37,201 nucleotides of DNA. Source: an uncultured Bacteroides sp. Lineage in GTDB: Bacteria > Bacteroidota > Bacteroidia > Bacteroidales > Bacteroidaceae. A model generated the notes under the pieces. The model did no database searches, was not told the origin of the DNA, and saw only the letters and a list, made by a program, of their open reading frames with translations. Position 1 is the first letter of the stretch. The number at the start of each line of letters is the position of its first letter. Positions 1 to 8,458 of the stretch are shown here, one piece after another. The translations under genes were made by a program, and so were the position numbers. The DNA lies in the NCBI GenBank assembly GCA_945965395.1, contig CAMFND010000053.1, forward strand, positions 1-37,201. The letters run 5' to 3'.

Positions 1-36
1 ACACACACACACACACACACTCTCTCTCTCCCTCTC
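1..36. repeat. Dinucleotide microsatellite (AC)10 followed by a TC tract
   Basis: The window opens with ten AC units, then five TC units and a short CCTCTC tail. The tract may extend beyond the left edge. It lies about 190 bp upstream of the first gene of block 1. Dinucleotide tracts this long are uncommon in bacterial chromosomes and can slip during replication. An assembly edge is an alternative explanation. Confidence 0.9.
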
Positions 37-227
37 AAACGGTTCGCGCGTTAATCTATAATAAAATATATAGTTATCAAATAGCTGCAAGTTATTTGTT
101 CTATAGAATTACTTTTTTTCCATTTCAAAAGATAACAGACAGATTGTTCTTTAAAGAATCTTTATATGGATGGTTTCAGATATGTTTGTATTCATATCTG
201 AGCATTTTTTGTTTTCGTATACATACT

Positions 228-707
228 ATGATGGAAATTCTTGGACGTAATCAGAGTGAACCGGCTGTCAATTTTGAAAAACTTTTTGATGCCGGAATCC
301 AATTTATGGGTTGTGGCGAATATGCCTATGCTTATCTGTGTTTTCAACGCTCAGGCAAGAAGGATTGTATAACGTTGTATAACCAGGCATTATGTTGCTA
401 TATGGTATCTTGGGCTGATGAATGTTACAATTTGTTGCGGGATGCGGAAAGACTTATTCCTGCATCGTTGTCTGTTGAGTTAAGAGAACTTCCGGGCTGT
501 TTAGTTCAATGGGAATACAACGAAAGCCCTGTTTTTATACCGTTGCCATGTAACACTCCTTTAGCAATTGTGGCTATCCGGCTGTTGCGACTGAAAGCTG
601 AAACGGCTTACAAATTGCGTCTTTTCAATGAAGTTAGAGCCATTGCTTCACATCTTGGTAACAAATATATGCATATCAATAATCTATTAAACAAGATAGA
701 ACCATGA
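228..707 (+). CDS. TPR-like hypothetical protein, first gene of the ankyrin/LemA/DUF3137 block
   Basis: This is a soluble protein of about 159 residues with no signal peptide or membrane helix. Residues 15-75 read like helical tetratricopeptide hairpins: an AGIQFMGCGEYAYAYLCFQ segment followed by YNQALCCYMVSWADECYNLL. A second helical stretch near the C-terminus (RLLRLKAETAYKLRLFNEV) has the same look. I chose the ATG pair at 228/231 because the upstream extension starts with TTG and would add an unlikely aromatic, hydrophobic leader. The stop overlaps the next start as ATGA (704-707), so the two are probably translationally coupled. A protein-binding scaffold role is inferred from the fold alone. 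Confidence 0.65.
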   Translation: MMEILGRNQSEPAVNFEKLFDAGIQFMGCGEYAYAYLCFQRSGKKDCITLYNQALCCYMVSWADECYNLLRDAERLIPASLSVELRELPGCLVQWEYNESPVFIPLPCNTPLAIVAIRLLRLKAETAYKLRLFNEVRAIASHLGNKYMHINNLLNKIEP

Positions 708-2263
708 ATTACAGTGATATATATTATATGTATCAACATCGGAAGTCGGAGGATGAAATTCATCAGGCATTCCGGAAAGTAATCGTTGACGATTGTGACG
801 AACTGCATGAAGGCCGTTCTCCGTTGCATCTTGCTTGTCATTATGGAGATACCGAGGCGGTAAGGATTCTTCTTGAACGGGATGCTGACACCAATATCAA
901 GGATGCAAATGGTTCTGCGCCGATTTATATTCTTGGCAGAATCAGTGCAGGCTGTGTAGATGAAGAGAAGTTGAAAGAAATAGCCCTCATGCTCATAGAA
1001 CATGGGGCGAATATACCACGTTCGGCCAGAAATACCACAGCCCTGATTGAGGGTGTAAGGAACCGTCATTTCAAGATGGCGGAAGCGATTATTGAGTCCG
1101 GAACACGTATTAATTCTACGGATAGTAACGGAGAGAACGTGCTTTTCGGCCTTTGTGCCGCATCAGGTGACATTAAAAGGAATATCAGGTTCGCGAAAAA
1201 GGAATTGGATGAAGCCATACAATATCATTATCCCGAAAGTAAGATAGAGGAAATCAGGAGCAGGATTGCAAGGCTGGAGGAAGAGGACGAAACCGTTTAC
1301 CGGCTCGCCAGAAAACTTGTTGAAGAAGAAAAAATAGACCCTGAAGACAAGTCAAACTGCGGAAAGACAGCCTGGGATGCCGCCATAGAGAACAAGGCGA
1401 TGAAGATTGCGGCCTTCCTTTCCGGAAGCGACCCCGATATTGATGAACTTTCGGCCCTGCACGGCAATATGGACATATTCCAGGCCATGTACATGAAGGA
1501 TATGGGGGCACTGGATGCCATTTTGCGTTCGAGTGCAGACCTGCAGACGGTATGCGAGCACAGGGATATGTATGACTTTGAGGGCAAGTCTCCCCTCGCG
1601 TGTGCGTTCAGCTGGTTTGACACCATACAGGATGCTCCTGCCATGATTCTGAACAGCGGAGCTGATCCGAACTACCGATTCCCGAATGAAGAGACGGCTT
1701 TTTCGGCATGGGTGAGCAAGGACTATTTCTGCAAGGATACCGAGGTTTACAAGGGGCTGCTTGACCTGATGAAGGAAAAAGGCTGGAATCCCGAATTGCC
1801 TGTTGATGCGGAAGGTAACACGGCTCTTGCGCTTTCCTGCCGTCATACCGGCTACAGGTTGGGCAAAACGGCATTTGGTTGGCTGCTCAAGAGAAAGGCC
1901 GACCCCAACGTCGCTAATCTTTCCGGCCAAACTCCCATGATGATTCTCTTTGGCGGTCATAAGGCAAACGAAAAATATACACCTTACGGCTGGCCTGTCG
2001 GTTCGGACGACCCCTCGGAAATCCTCGAAAAGCTTCTCGAAGCCGGAGCAGACGTGGATAAAACAGACAACCGGGGAAATACCCTCCTGCATTATGTGGC
2101 GGCATGTTGCCGTGGCAGCATGGCCCAGAAAACGATTGAACTTCTGCTGGATTTCAAACTGCCTGACGTGAATGCCGTAAACAATGAAGGCAAGACAGCC
2201 ATGGACGTAGCGGCTGATTACAACAATGACAATCTCATCAGATTATTATTGAAATATTCTTAA
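704..2263 (+). CDS. Ankyrin-repeat protein (519 aa)
   Basis: This is a cytosolic ankyrin-repeat protein. Clear repeats include SPLHLACHYGDTEAVRILLE near residue 45, MLIEHGANI near 100, AMILNSGADPNY near 310, and WLLKRKADPNVANLSGQTPM and LLEAGADVDKTDNRGNTLLHY in the last third. A charged helical insert rich in Glu and Lys lies around residues 160-215 and looks like a coiled coil. No enzymatic motif is visible. The gene overlaps the preceding one by 4 nt and lies 10 nt before a second ankyrin gene, so it is almost certainly in the same operon. Ankyrin proteins bind protein partners; here the partner may be one of the membrane proteins encoded downstream. Ankyrin proteins also occur as immunity proteins in polymorphic toxin loci. 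Confidence 0.9.
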   Translation: MNYSDIYYMYQHRKSEDEIHQAFRKVIVDDCDELHEGRSPLHLACHYGDTEAVRILLERDADTNIKDANGSAPIYILGRISAGCVDEEKLKEIALMLIEHGANIPRSARNTTALIEGVRNRHFKMAEAIIESGTRINSTDSNGENVLFGLCAASGDIKRNIRFAKKELDEAIQYHYPESKIEEIRSRIARLEEEDETVYRLARKLVEEEKIDPEDKSNCGKTAWDAAIENKAMKIAAFLSGSDPDIDELSALHGNMDIFQAMYMKDMGALDAILRSSADLQTVCEHRDMYDFEGKSPLACAFSWFDTIQDAPAMILNSGADPNYRFPNEETAFSAWVSKDYFCKDTEVYKGLLDLMKEKGWNPELPVDAEGNTALALSCRHTGYRLGKTAFGWLLKRKADPNVANLSGQTPMMILFGGHKANEKYTPYGWPVGSDDPSEILEKLLEAGADVDKTDNRGNTLLHYVAACCRGSMAQKTIELLLDFKLPDVNAVNNEGKTAMDVAADYNNDNLIRLLLKYS

Positions 2264-2273
2264 ACAAAAATAT

Positions 2274-3245
2274 ATGGACAACAACCAGACATTTCTCAAT
2301 GCTTGCCGAAACGGGCAGAAAAGCATTGTCCAGATATTCCTGAAGAAGGGAGGAATTGACATCAACAAAAGGGATCAGGAAGGAAACACTGCTCTTTATT
2401 ATGCCTGTCAGAAAGGCTACAGGGACATAGTGGTTCTGCTTCTTGACAACGATGCCGATGCGTCATGTGTCAACAACCGTTCCGAGAGTCCCCTCCATGC
2501 GGCGGCACGGAGCGGCAACAAGGAAATCCTCGGGAAGCTGCTCCAGAAAGAGGCCGACATCAACGTGACGGACAATGAAGGACGTACCCCGCTGATATGC
2601 CTGCTTGATAACAAGCGTACAGATGCCGCCCTTTTCCTGATGGATCAGGGAGCCGATACGGAGGTCGCCGATGCCTCCGGCCACAAGGCCATCGACTATG
2701 CCACAGCCCACGGGTTGCGGGAAGTGGTCGCCCGGCTCTCATGTGGAAATGACCGGGATGCACGCGGCAACACCCCGCTTCATCAGGCCGTGTATAACGG
2801 ACAGGGTGAAATTGTCCGCACGCTGCTCCTGTCAGACAAATCCATGCTTGACTCAACGAACGACGGCGGAGAGACTCCGCTGATACTCGCCTGTATGCAG
2901 GGGAATCTTGTTATGGTCAACCTTCTTCTCGAGTCTGGAGCTGATCCCGGCAAGGCTATGCTGAGCGGCAATGCCCCGATACATTACGCGGCCATTTCAG
3001 GGAACCGCTTTATAGGCGAGGCTCTGCTGAAGGCCAAAGCTGCGGTGGACGTGCAGAATGACAACGGGGAAACCCCGCTAATTCTTGCAGCCAGAGAGGG
3101 TCACAACGATTTTGTGTCAGTCTTGCTTGAATATCATGCGAATGTCAACATTGCTGATAATCTTCAGCATACGGCTCTGTATTATGCAGGAGAGCGTGGC
3201 TTCAATGAAATTGTGGAAAAGCTTCTTGAAAGCGGATCGGAATAA
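2274..3245 (+). CDS. Ankyrin-repeat protein (323 aa)
   Basis: This protein is almost entirely regular ankyrin repeats, about nine of them. Examples are GNTALYYACQKGYRDIVVLL, SPLHAAARSGNKEILGKLLQ, GNTPLHQAVYNGQGEIVRTL and ETPLILAAREGHNDFVSVLL. It has no signal peptide or transmembrane segment, so it should be cytosolic. Its repeats are closer to consensus than those of the upstream 519-residue protein, so the pair is an old duplication or a pairing of related scaffolds rather than a recent copy. Local GC is high compared with block 2. It is followed after 41 bp by the DUF1266 gene. The function is unknown beyond protein binding. Confidence 0.92.
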   Translation: MDNNQTFLNACRNGQKSIVQIFLKKGGIDINKRDQEGNTALYYACQKGYRDIVVLLLDNDADASCVNNRSESPLHAAARSGNKEILGKLLQKEADINVTDNEGRTPLICLLDNKRTDAALFLMDQGADTEVADASGHKAIDYATAHGLREVVARLSCGNDRDARGNTPLHQAVYNGQGEIVRTLLLSDKSMLDSTNDGGETPLILACMQGNLVMVNLLLESGADPGKAMLSGNAPIHYAAISGNRFIGEALLKAKAAVDVQNDNGETPLILAAREGHNDFVSVLLEYHANVNIADNLQHTALYYAGERGFNEIVEKLLESGSE

Positions 3246-3286
3246 ACATATAAGATATTCATTAACCAATTTAATATTTGAAAAAT

Positions 3287-4315
3287 ATGGCAGAAGAAAC
3301 CAAAAAGACACCTCAGACTCCTGAGGAAATTGCAAGAGCAGCACAGGCAGAAGCCATGAAAGCTGCATTGGAACAAGCTCAGGCTATGTATGGCAACATA
3401 CCAGGATTTGAGGGTACCGACCTTATGAAAATGCATGAAAAACTGATGCAGGACTCGGCTGAAATGTTTCCGGGAGTTGCGGAAGCACAAGCATATCAGG
3501 CACAGATGATGGCAGAATCCGCACAGAATCCTGAAGCGGTAATGGAAACCTATCGTAAAAATCTTGAGTTTGCGGGGAACATGATGCAGCAGGCAATGGG
3601 AGCCGGATTCATGCCAGAAGGTTTTCCGGATTTCTCAGACGGGTTTGACGTATATGCCGGTTGGGAAATCACTCGAAAGGGCGATGACAGTCTGACATCT
3701 GAACAGAACAGACTTCTGGCTTATGGGGCACCGCTGTTCCTGTACAACGATGACAACGTGGACTCCCTTGAAAGTACAACTGACACGGACACTCTCAAGG
3801 AAATGCTTGAGGAATGGTGGGAAGTGACCGACAGGAAGAGTGCCCTGGAGACCATCTCATGGCTGCTGAACGAAGGCCAACATGCCGGTGCGGATCCGGC
3901 CTTGGCTGAAATCCGCCGGTGTGGAATCGAGGCCATCACAGAGGAAGAAAAGGCGGACGAGGACAGCAAGATTGGTGATGCGTTCACGATAGCTGAATTC
4001 GTAATGGGAGTAAATGAAACGACGGAAGCAGACCTGCCCGAAACCGTGCTGGCATGGGATCTTGTACGTGCTGTGAATATGGCCCGTTGGGCTTTCATCT
4101 GCGGCTACATCAATGAAGACGAAATGTGGGAAGCCATCAGAACCACTGCCGGCATAGCCAAGGAATCCTTCAATTCGTGGGAAGAATATGGCAACAGCTT
4201 TGCCGTGGGACGCGGGATATGGAGAGGCGAAACGGACGACTACGAGACCGCGGATGAAGTTGTGGGGGCACTTCTCAACAAGGACGATTCACCGTGGAAG
4301 TCTATCGAATGGTAG
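3287..4315 (+). CDS. DUF1266 domain protein
   Basis: The 342-residue soluble protein has an Ala/Gln/Met-rich helical N-terminal part (about residues 1-110). It then has a C-terminal domain matching DUF1266: an ALETISWLLNEGQH segment near residue 190, then AWDLVRAVNMARWAFICGY, the acidic NEDEMWEAI, and FNSWEEYGNSFAVGRGIW near the end. The Trp/Arg/Gly signature order is typical of the family. I chose the ATG at 3287 over an in-frame TTG nine bases upstream. DUF1266 has no defined biochemical activity that I know of. The position between ankyrin genes and LemA/DUF3137 genes suggests that all are parts of one system. Confidence 0.85.
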   Translation: MAEETKKTPQTPEEIARAAQAEAMKAALEQAQAMYGNIPGFEGTDLMKMHEKLMQDSAEMFPGVAEAQAYQAQMMAESAQNPEAVMETYRKNLEFAGNMMQQAMGAGFMPEGFPDFSDGFDVYAGWEITRKGDDSLTSEQNRLLAYGAPLFLYNDDNVDSLESTTDTDTLKEMLEEWWEVTDRKSALETISWLLNEGQHAGADPALAEIRRCGIEAITEEEKADEDSKIGDAFTIAEFVMGVNETTEADLPETVLAWDLVRAVNMARWAFICGYINEDEMWEAIRTTAGIAKESFNSWEEYGNSFAVGRGIWRGETDDYETADEVVGALLNKDDSPWKSIEW

Positions 4316-4361
4316 AATCCGGAGATTATCAATATCAGTAACCTCTCAAAACTATACGAAT

Positions 4362-5069
4362 ATGGTATTTTTCAAGAACGCTGCTACCGAATGGGAGAAA
4401 ACCATGACGGAGAATGACCTTGACCAGATGGAAGCTCAGGGTCTTGACGTGACTAAATATAGGGAGAAACTTGCAGCCCGGCGTGCAAAGGAGGCCGAAG
4501 AGACCAAACGTGATAAAGAACTCTACAAGAATCCGACACAGCTTGACAAACTGAAACCATACATGCAGACGCCGCGCAGTTCCGAGACCGAGTTTTTCAA
4601 GAAACTTGCAGGCAAGGCCCCGTGGCTGGGCAAAAGTAAGTGGTTGAGAAAATTTACGGAAGGACAAATCGTCTACGCGGGAATTGTCAGTGCCCCGGCG
4701 GAAGCATGGAAAGGCGTGAAACACGAGGACGACTCTTTCTATGGTATTGGCATATATGCGCTGGATAAGGAACACATGAACGATGTAGAATGGCTGAAGA
4801 GAGTGATGGAAAAACTGCGTAACATGTGTGAAGGCAGGCAGTCGGTAGCTCCCGGATGTGAGGGCGTAGTCAGTCTTGCCAAGGAAGAGGACTGCTGGTC
4901 AACCGTGAAGCTGAGCGGAGAAATCGTGGAAGGCGCCGATGTGGAAGTAAGGAAACTTGTCCTTTATTACAAGGAACTCCCCAAGGGCTATCTTCCTTCC
5001 GACGGCATCGTCCCTCACTTCTACTGGGAAGGGACAATCAGAGTCATACCGGCAGAATTGTATATCTAA
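4362..5069 (+). CDS. Unrecognised soluble protein (235 aa)
   Basis: I do not recognise this protein. The start is the ATG at 4362, because the longer open frame overlaps the end of the DUF1266 gene in another frame. Residues 1-70 are highly charged and probably helical (KYREKLAARRAKEAEETKRD). The C-terminal 130 residues look like a mixed alpha/beta domain, with an aromatic end (HFYWEGTIRVIPAELYI). It has no signal peptide and no membrane helix. It is preceded by the DUF1266 gene and followed 13 nt later by lemA, which argues for co-expression. It may be a soluble partner of the membrane proteins that follow. Confidence 0.75.
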   Translation: MVFFKNAATEWEKTMTENDLDQMEAQGLDVTKYREKLAARRAKEAEETKRDKELYKNPTQLDKLKPYMQTPRSSETEFFKKLAGKAPWLGKSKWLRKFTEGQIVYAGIVSAPAEAWKGVKHEDDSFYGIGIYALDKEHMNDVEWLKRVMEKLRNMCEGRQSVAPGCEGVVSLAKEEDCWSTVKLSGEIVEGADVEVRKLVLYYKELPKGYLPSDGIVPHFYWEGTIRVIPAELYI

Positions 5070-5082
5070 ATCCGTGTGAAAT

Positions 5083-5643
5083 ATGACTATAGCCATTATA
5101 TGCATTACCGTGATACTGCTCATAATCATTTTATGGGCAGTATTTACCAATAACAGCCTTATTGCGAAGAAGAACCGGGTCAAGCAGTGCAGGAGCGGTA
5201 TCTGTGTCGTCCTCAAGCAGAGGAATGACCTGATCCCCAACCTTGTCGCTTCCGTAAAGGCATACATGGGACACGAGAATGAGATTCTCACCCGCATTGC
5301 CGATTTGCGGTCAAGGGCTTCGAACGCTACAGAGTCCGAGCAGATAAAAAGCGGTACGGAAATGTCGTCACTTCTGTCAAGACTGAATGTGGCGGTGGAA
5401 GACTATCCGGAGCTTAAGGCGAACCAGCAGTTCCTTCATCTTCAGGTCCAGATCGAGGACATGGAGAATGAGCTGCAGGCCATCCGGCGCACCTACAATG
5501 CTGCTGCAACCGATTACAACAATTACATTGAAATGTTTCCGTCGTCGATAATCGCATCCTGGCGTAAGCATGAGCAGCAGGAACTGATAGAGTTTCCGGA
5601 AAGTGAAATCAAGGAAGTGAAGGTGGGAGAATTATTCAAGTAA
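5083..5643 (+). CDS. LemA family membrane-anchored protein
   Basis: The 186-residue protein starts with one transmembrane helix (residues 3-23), followed by the LemA signature: NRVKQCRSGICVVLKQRNDL, then IPNLVASVKAYMGHENEIL and an Arg/Ala-rich ADLRSRASNATESEQ stretch. The remaining helices (LSRLNVAVEDYPELKANQQF, YNAAATDYNNYIEMFPS) are conserved LemA features. The length matches the family. LemA proteins present a long helical bundle from the inner membrane; the biochemical role is unresolved. The gene ends 3 nt before the DUF3137 gene, a pairing I recall from other genomes. Here the pair is embedded in an ankyrin/DUF1266 operon. Confidence 0.93.
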   Translation: MTIAIICITVILLIIILWAVFTNNSLIAKKNRVKQCRSGICVVLKQRNDLIPNLVASVKAYMGHENEILTRIADLRSRASNATESEQIKSGTEMSSLLSRLNVAVEDYPELKANQQFLHLQVQIEDMENELQAIRRTYNAAATDYNNYIEMFPSSIIASWRKHEQQELIEFPESEIKEVKVGELFK

Positions 5644-5646
5644 AGC

Positions 5647-6675
5647 ATGGAAGAAAGTCAGAATATAGATTTCAAGGGCATTTCCCTTCACATAAAGAAA
5701 GAGATGTCCCGCATAAGGATGCTCCGTATCGTGTTCCGCATCCTGACCTCCATTGTTTATCTGTGCACTATTGTGTGGTTCGGCTTCTGTATTTTTGGAG
5801 GATTCCTTGTGGACCGTACCGATTATCAGACTTCCGTCACCATGGGAAAATACATGATGATAGGCTTTGCTGTATTTTTTGTGCTTCATTTCGCATTCAT
5901 GAAATGTTTTAATGTGCTGAATAATCAGGAAATCCGTGTGATGTCCGACATTATATCTCGCCTGTTTCCCGGAGCGAAATATTCACCTACAGGATCTGTT
6001 CCTTCTAAAACAGTGGCATCCAGCAGACTATTCAGTACACAGATGGCAACTGGTTCCTCTGTCAGCTCCACGTGTTACGGTCGTCTGGATATTCCTGTGG
6101 GAGACCAGTGGATGAGCATTGTCGATGCAGGAGTCACTTCGTCCAACCAGAAAGACTTTTCTTCCCTGAATTTTTTGGAAGTACTGTATCAATATTTTGT
6201 ACGTCCGCTCTTCGGTGTCAGAATTGAAAGTACCATGCACAGTTTCCGAGGCATGTTCGGTTGTTGCAAGGTTCAGCGGGAGTTCAAAGGGTATGTCATG
6301 CTTCTGCCCGACCATTTGGAAAACAAAGTCGGTTATTTGGCACAGACTATTCAAGGATTCAAACAAAAATTCGGTGCCAAGTTCGTCCATTTGGAAGATC
6401 CGGAGTTCGAGAAACTGTTTGTGGTATATGCCGATGATGAAATCGAAGCCCGCATGGTACTTACACCAGCTATGATGCGTCGAATGACACATCTTCGCCA
6501 GACTTTTAACCGCGACTTGATGATTTCTTTTAATGGAGATACGTTCTATTTTGCATCAGATACACCGGACGGTTTTTTACGGCCTGGGCGGAAATCATTG
6601 AACAACGAACGGCTATTGGAGCAACTTTATAGAGAGATTGATTTCTGCCGGACAGTACGAATGGAGATGAAGTAA
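5647..6675 (+). CDS. DUF3137 domain integral membrane protein
   Basis: The 342-residue protein has two membrane helices in its first 90 residues (IVYLCTIVWFGFCIFGGFLV and MMIGFAVFFVLHFAFM). A large soluble domain follows, carrying the DUF3137 hallmark FVHLEDPEFEKLFVVYADD then EIEARMVLTPAMMRRM. A mid-domain segment, MHSFRGMFGCCKVQREFKGY, is also family-like. Both termini are probably cytosolic. It lies 3 nt after lemA, so the two are probably co-translated and may form a complex. No catalytic residues are known for the family. The GC content falls towards the 3' end compared with the ankyrin genes, hinting at mosaic assembly of the operon. Confidence 0.9.
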   Translation: MEESQNIDFKGISLHIKKEMSRIRMLRIVFRILTSIVYLCTIVWFGFCIFGGFLVDRTDYQTSVTMGKYMMIGFAVFFVLHFAFMKCFNVLNNQEIRVMSDIISRLFPGAKYSPTGSVPSKTVASSRLFSTQMATGSSVSSTCYGRLDIPVGDQWMSIVDAGVTSSNQKDFSSLNFLEVLYQYFVRPLFGVRIESTMHSFRGMFGCCKVQREFKGYVMLLPDHLENKVGYLAQTIQGFKQKFGAKFVHLEDPEFEKLFVVYADDEIEARMVLTPAMMRRMTHLRQTFNRDLMISFNGDTFYFASDTPDGFLRPGRKSLNNERLLEQLYREIDFCRTVRMEMK

Positions 6676-6739
6676 ACCCATGGCACTCTGGTAATTTCCA
6701 TGAATCACTAAATTATTAATATCAAAAAATTAATGCCTC

Positions 6740-7384
6740 ATGAAAAAGTTATTTAATTCACTGTTTATTGCTTTTGTTGCAGTTGTATTGTCTTCTTGCA
6801 GCGGTTTACTCAATGGCAATCCGATGGATAAAGCTGATACCTACAAGAAAGCAATCGATGTTATCAAGGAAAAGTTTGATGCAGAAAACAAGAAAATTTA
6901 CAGCGTACGCTTTTCCGAAGGTGAGCCTCTTACCAACAAGATGATGTATGTTGATTTGTTTATAGTCGATTCAGACAATAATCTCTATTCGCAGGCATAT
7001 TACCTGGACGGGAGGATTGGCAACAAATTGAATGCTACTGATGGTTCGTTTGACCTGACCTATCAGACAGTTAAAGGAATTGATCTTTCGGAAATAGATC
7101 TTTCTTCTGTTGATAAATATTTTGCCGAAGCCCAAAAATTTGTTCCGGAAGGACATACTTATAAGTCTATCGGTTCTTATACTATCGAGGAAATACTTCC
7201 TTATAAGTCAAATGGACCAAAGAATGACGGACGTAATGTTGGCGGTCAGGATCGAATTATCAGTATTCTTTTCACGGAAGACGGTAATGAAACCGAAACA
7301 AAGGGTCGGGAGGTTACATACCTTTATTTTGAAGGCAAGGTTCATGTTAACCCTGATGGAACGATGTTTGTGGAGGAAGAGTAA
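6740..7384 (+). CDS. Lipoprotein of unknown function
   Basis: The 214-residue protein has a classical lipoprotein signal: MKKLFNSLFIAFVAVVLSSC with the lipidated Cys at residue 20. The mature part is acidic, with a hydrophilic beta-rich look (KMMYVDLFIVDSDNNLYSQA; GREVTYLYFEGKVHVNPDG). I do not recognise a domain. It lies 64 bp after the DUF3137 gene and 34 bp before the next gene in the same direction. Because it is exported to the periplasm or outer membrane, it may be the envelope-side component of the block-1 system. Its base composition is more AT-rich than the ankyrin genes. Confidence 0.8.
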   Translation: MKKLFNSLFIAFVAVVLSSCSGLLNGNPMDKADTYKKAIDVIKEKFDAENKKIYSVRFSEGEPLTNKMMYVDLFIVDSDNNLYSQAYYLDGRIGNKLNATDGSFDLTYQTVKGIDLSEIDLSSVDKYFAEAQKFVPEGHTYKSIGSYTIEEILPYKSNGPKNDGRNVGGQDRIISILFTEDGNETETKGREVTYLYFEGKVHVNPDGTMFVEEE

Positions 7385-7418
7385 CAGTTAAGCAGATAGA
7401 ATCTTTTAAATAATATTT

Positions 7419-8117
7419 ATGGAGATAATTAGTAACTTATCAATCATTTTGGAAAGTGGAAGTGTTCCAGAGGGATATGATGAAAAAGTCCTGAAAAAAC
7501 TGTCAAAAAAGTACCAGAAGCTTGAAGACCGCAGAGTGGTACATCTTTATCCTATCCGCAGTGTAACTTTTAACGATACTGCCTACTGTCTCTATGCTTG
7601 TCCGTTGAAGGGAACCGAAATAGACGAGGCGACGATGCAAACTGTAAAGGCCGAAGCTGATAAGTTAGAGGTGGGTAATATTCGATATAATTCAGTTATG
7701 TCGATTGGAGATCTATACTATATCATAGATTCTGAAACCGGACAACAGCATATAGATAAGGAACTTCGTAATGCTGTGACAGATCTTAGCGACTGTTTTA
7801 CTGACATTATTCTGTTCTCCAAACAGACCTCTACCAAAAAGGCTACTCAACTAAATTGTCACTATGCCATGGTGGGCATACGAAAACAGCCTGATGGATA
7901 TACCATTGAAGCGATTCCTAACTCTGCAATCGGACTTGCTACCGGTAACCAGAAGTTCGAATTTCATGGTGATGGGTTGGATAATCTCACAAGTAATGAC
8001 AATATGTTCTCTGAAGAGCAAGAAGCTCCGGCTGTTGAAAAATACAAGTCAGCCATGACGGTATTGTCTGTCATTATCACCATCGCCGTTCTGGTCTGGT
8101 ACTTCTTCCTGAGATAA
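7419..8117 (+). CDS. Predicted tail-anchored inner-membrane protein
   Basis: The 232-residue protein has no N-terminal signal. It has one strong hydrophobic segment at the very C-terminus (AMTVLSVIITIAVLVWYFFL), which predicts a tail anchor with a large cytosolic domain. The soluble part has two probable alpha/beta repeats (VVHLYPIRSVTFNDTAYCLY; NIRYNSVMSIGDLYYIIDSE). I do not recognise a family. Its setting between a lipoprotein and the Imm17-like gene suggests that it acts at the inner membrane, facing the cytosolic ankyrin and DUF1266 proteins. Confidence 0.78.
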   Translation: MEIISNLSIILESGSVPEGYDEKVLKKLSKKYQKLEDRRVVHLYPIRSVTFNDTAYCLYACPLKGTEIDEATMQTVKAEADKLEVGNIRYNSVMSIGDLYYIIDSETGQQHIDKELRNAVTDLSDCFTDIILFSKQTSTKKATQLNCHYAMVGIRKQPDGYTIEAIPNSAIGLATGNQKFEFHGDGLDNLTSNDNMFSEEQEAPAVEKYKSAMTVLSVIITIAVLVWYFFLR

Positions 8118-8154
8118 ACAGAACTATTCGATAACCCCTAATCTTATTTTTAAT

Positions 8155-8421
8155 ATGGAATGGCTTGAAAAACTGAAAAACTTCCCCCAGCTTATCCAGG
8201 AAGAACCCCGGTACGGTTATCTCGTGGCCGTTGCAATCCTGCTTGTTTGGCTGATTGGTATTATCTGTGGTTGGAAATGGACGTATTCCCGTCCTGGATG
8301 TACGGGTGGCAACTTTTGGATGAACTTGTTGGGTCCTAAAACCTACCGTTTTTGGTTAGGAGTGATTGTCGCTGTCATGATTGGCATACTAATTTACTTG
8401 TTCAGTGTGACAGGGAAATAA
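8155..8421 (+). CDS. Two-helix membrane protein, Imm17-like (probable immunity protein)
   Basis: The 88-residue protein has two membrane helices (YLVAVAILLVWLIGIICGW and FWLGVIVAVMIGILIYLF). They are joined by a short loop rich in Gly and aromatics (WKWTYSRPGCTGGNFWMNLL) ending with GPKTYRF. Size, topology and loop resemble my memory of the immunity 17 family (Imm17), predicted immunity proteins of polymorphic toxin systems. I cannot confirm this without a profile search. If correct, it is the best single pointer that block 1 has a link to toxin protection. No toxin gene is visible nearby. Confidence 0.7.
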   Translation: MEWLEKLKNFPQLIQEEPRYGYLVAVAILLVWLIGIICGWKWTYSRPGCTGGNFWMNLLGPKTYRFWLGVIVAVMIGILIYLFSVTGK

Positions 8422-8458
8422 CGAATTTATTTATTATCAATTATAAATTTTATTTACA

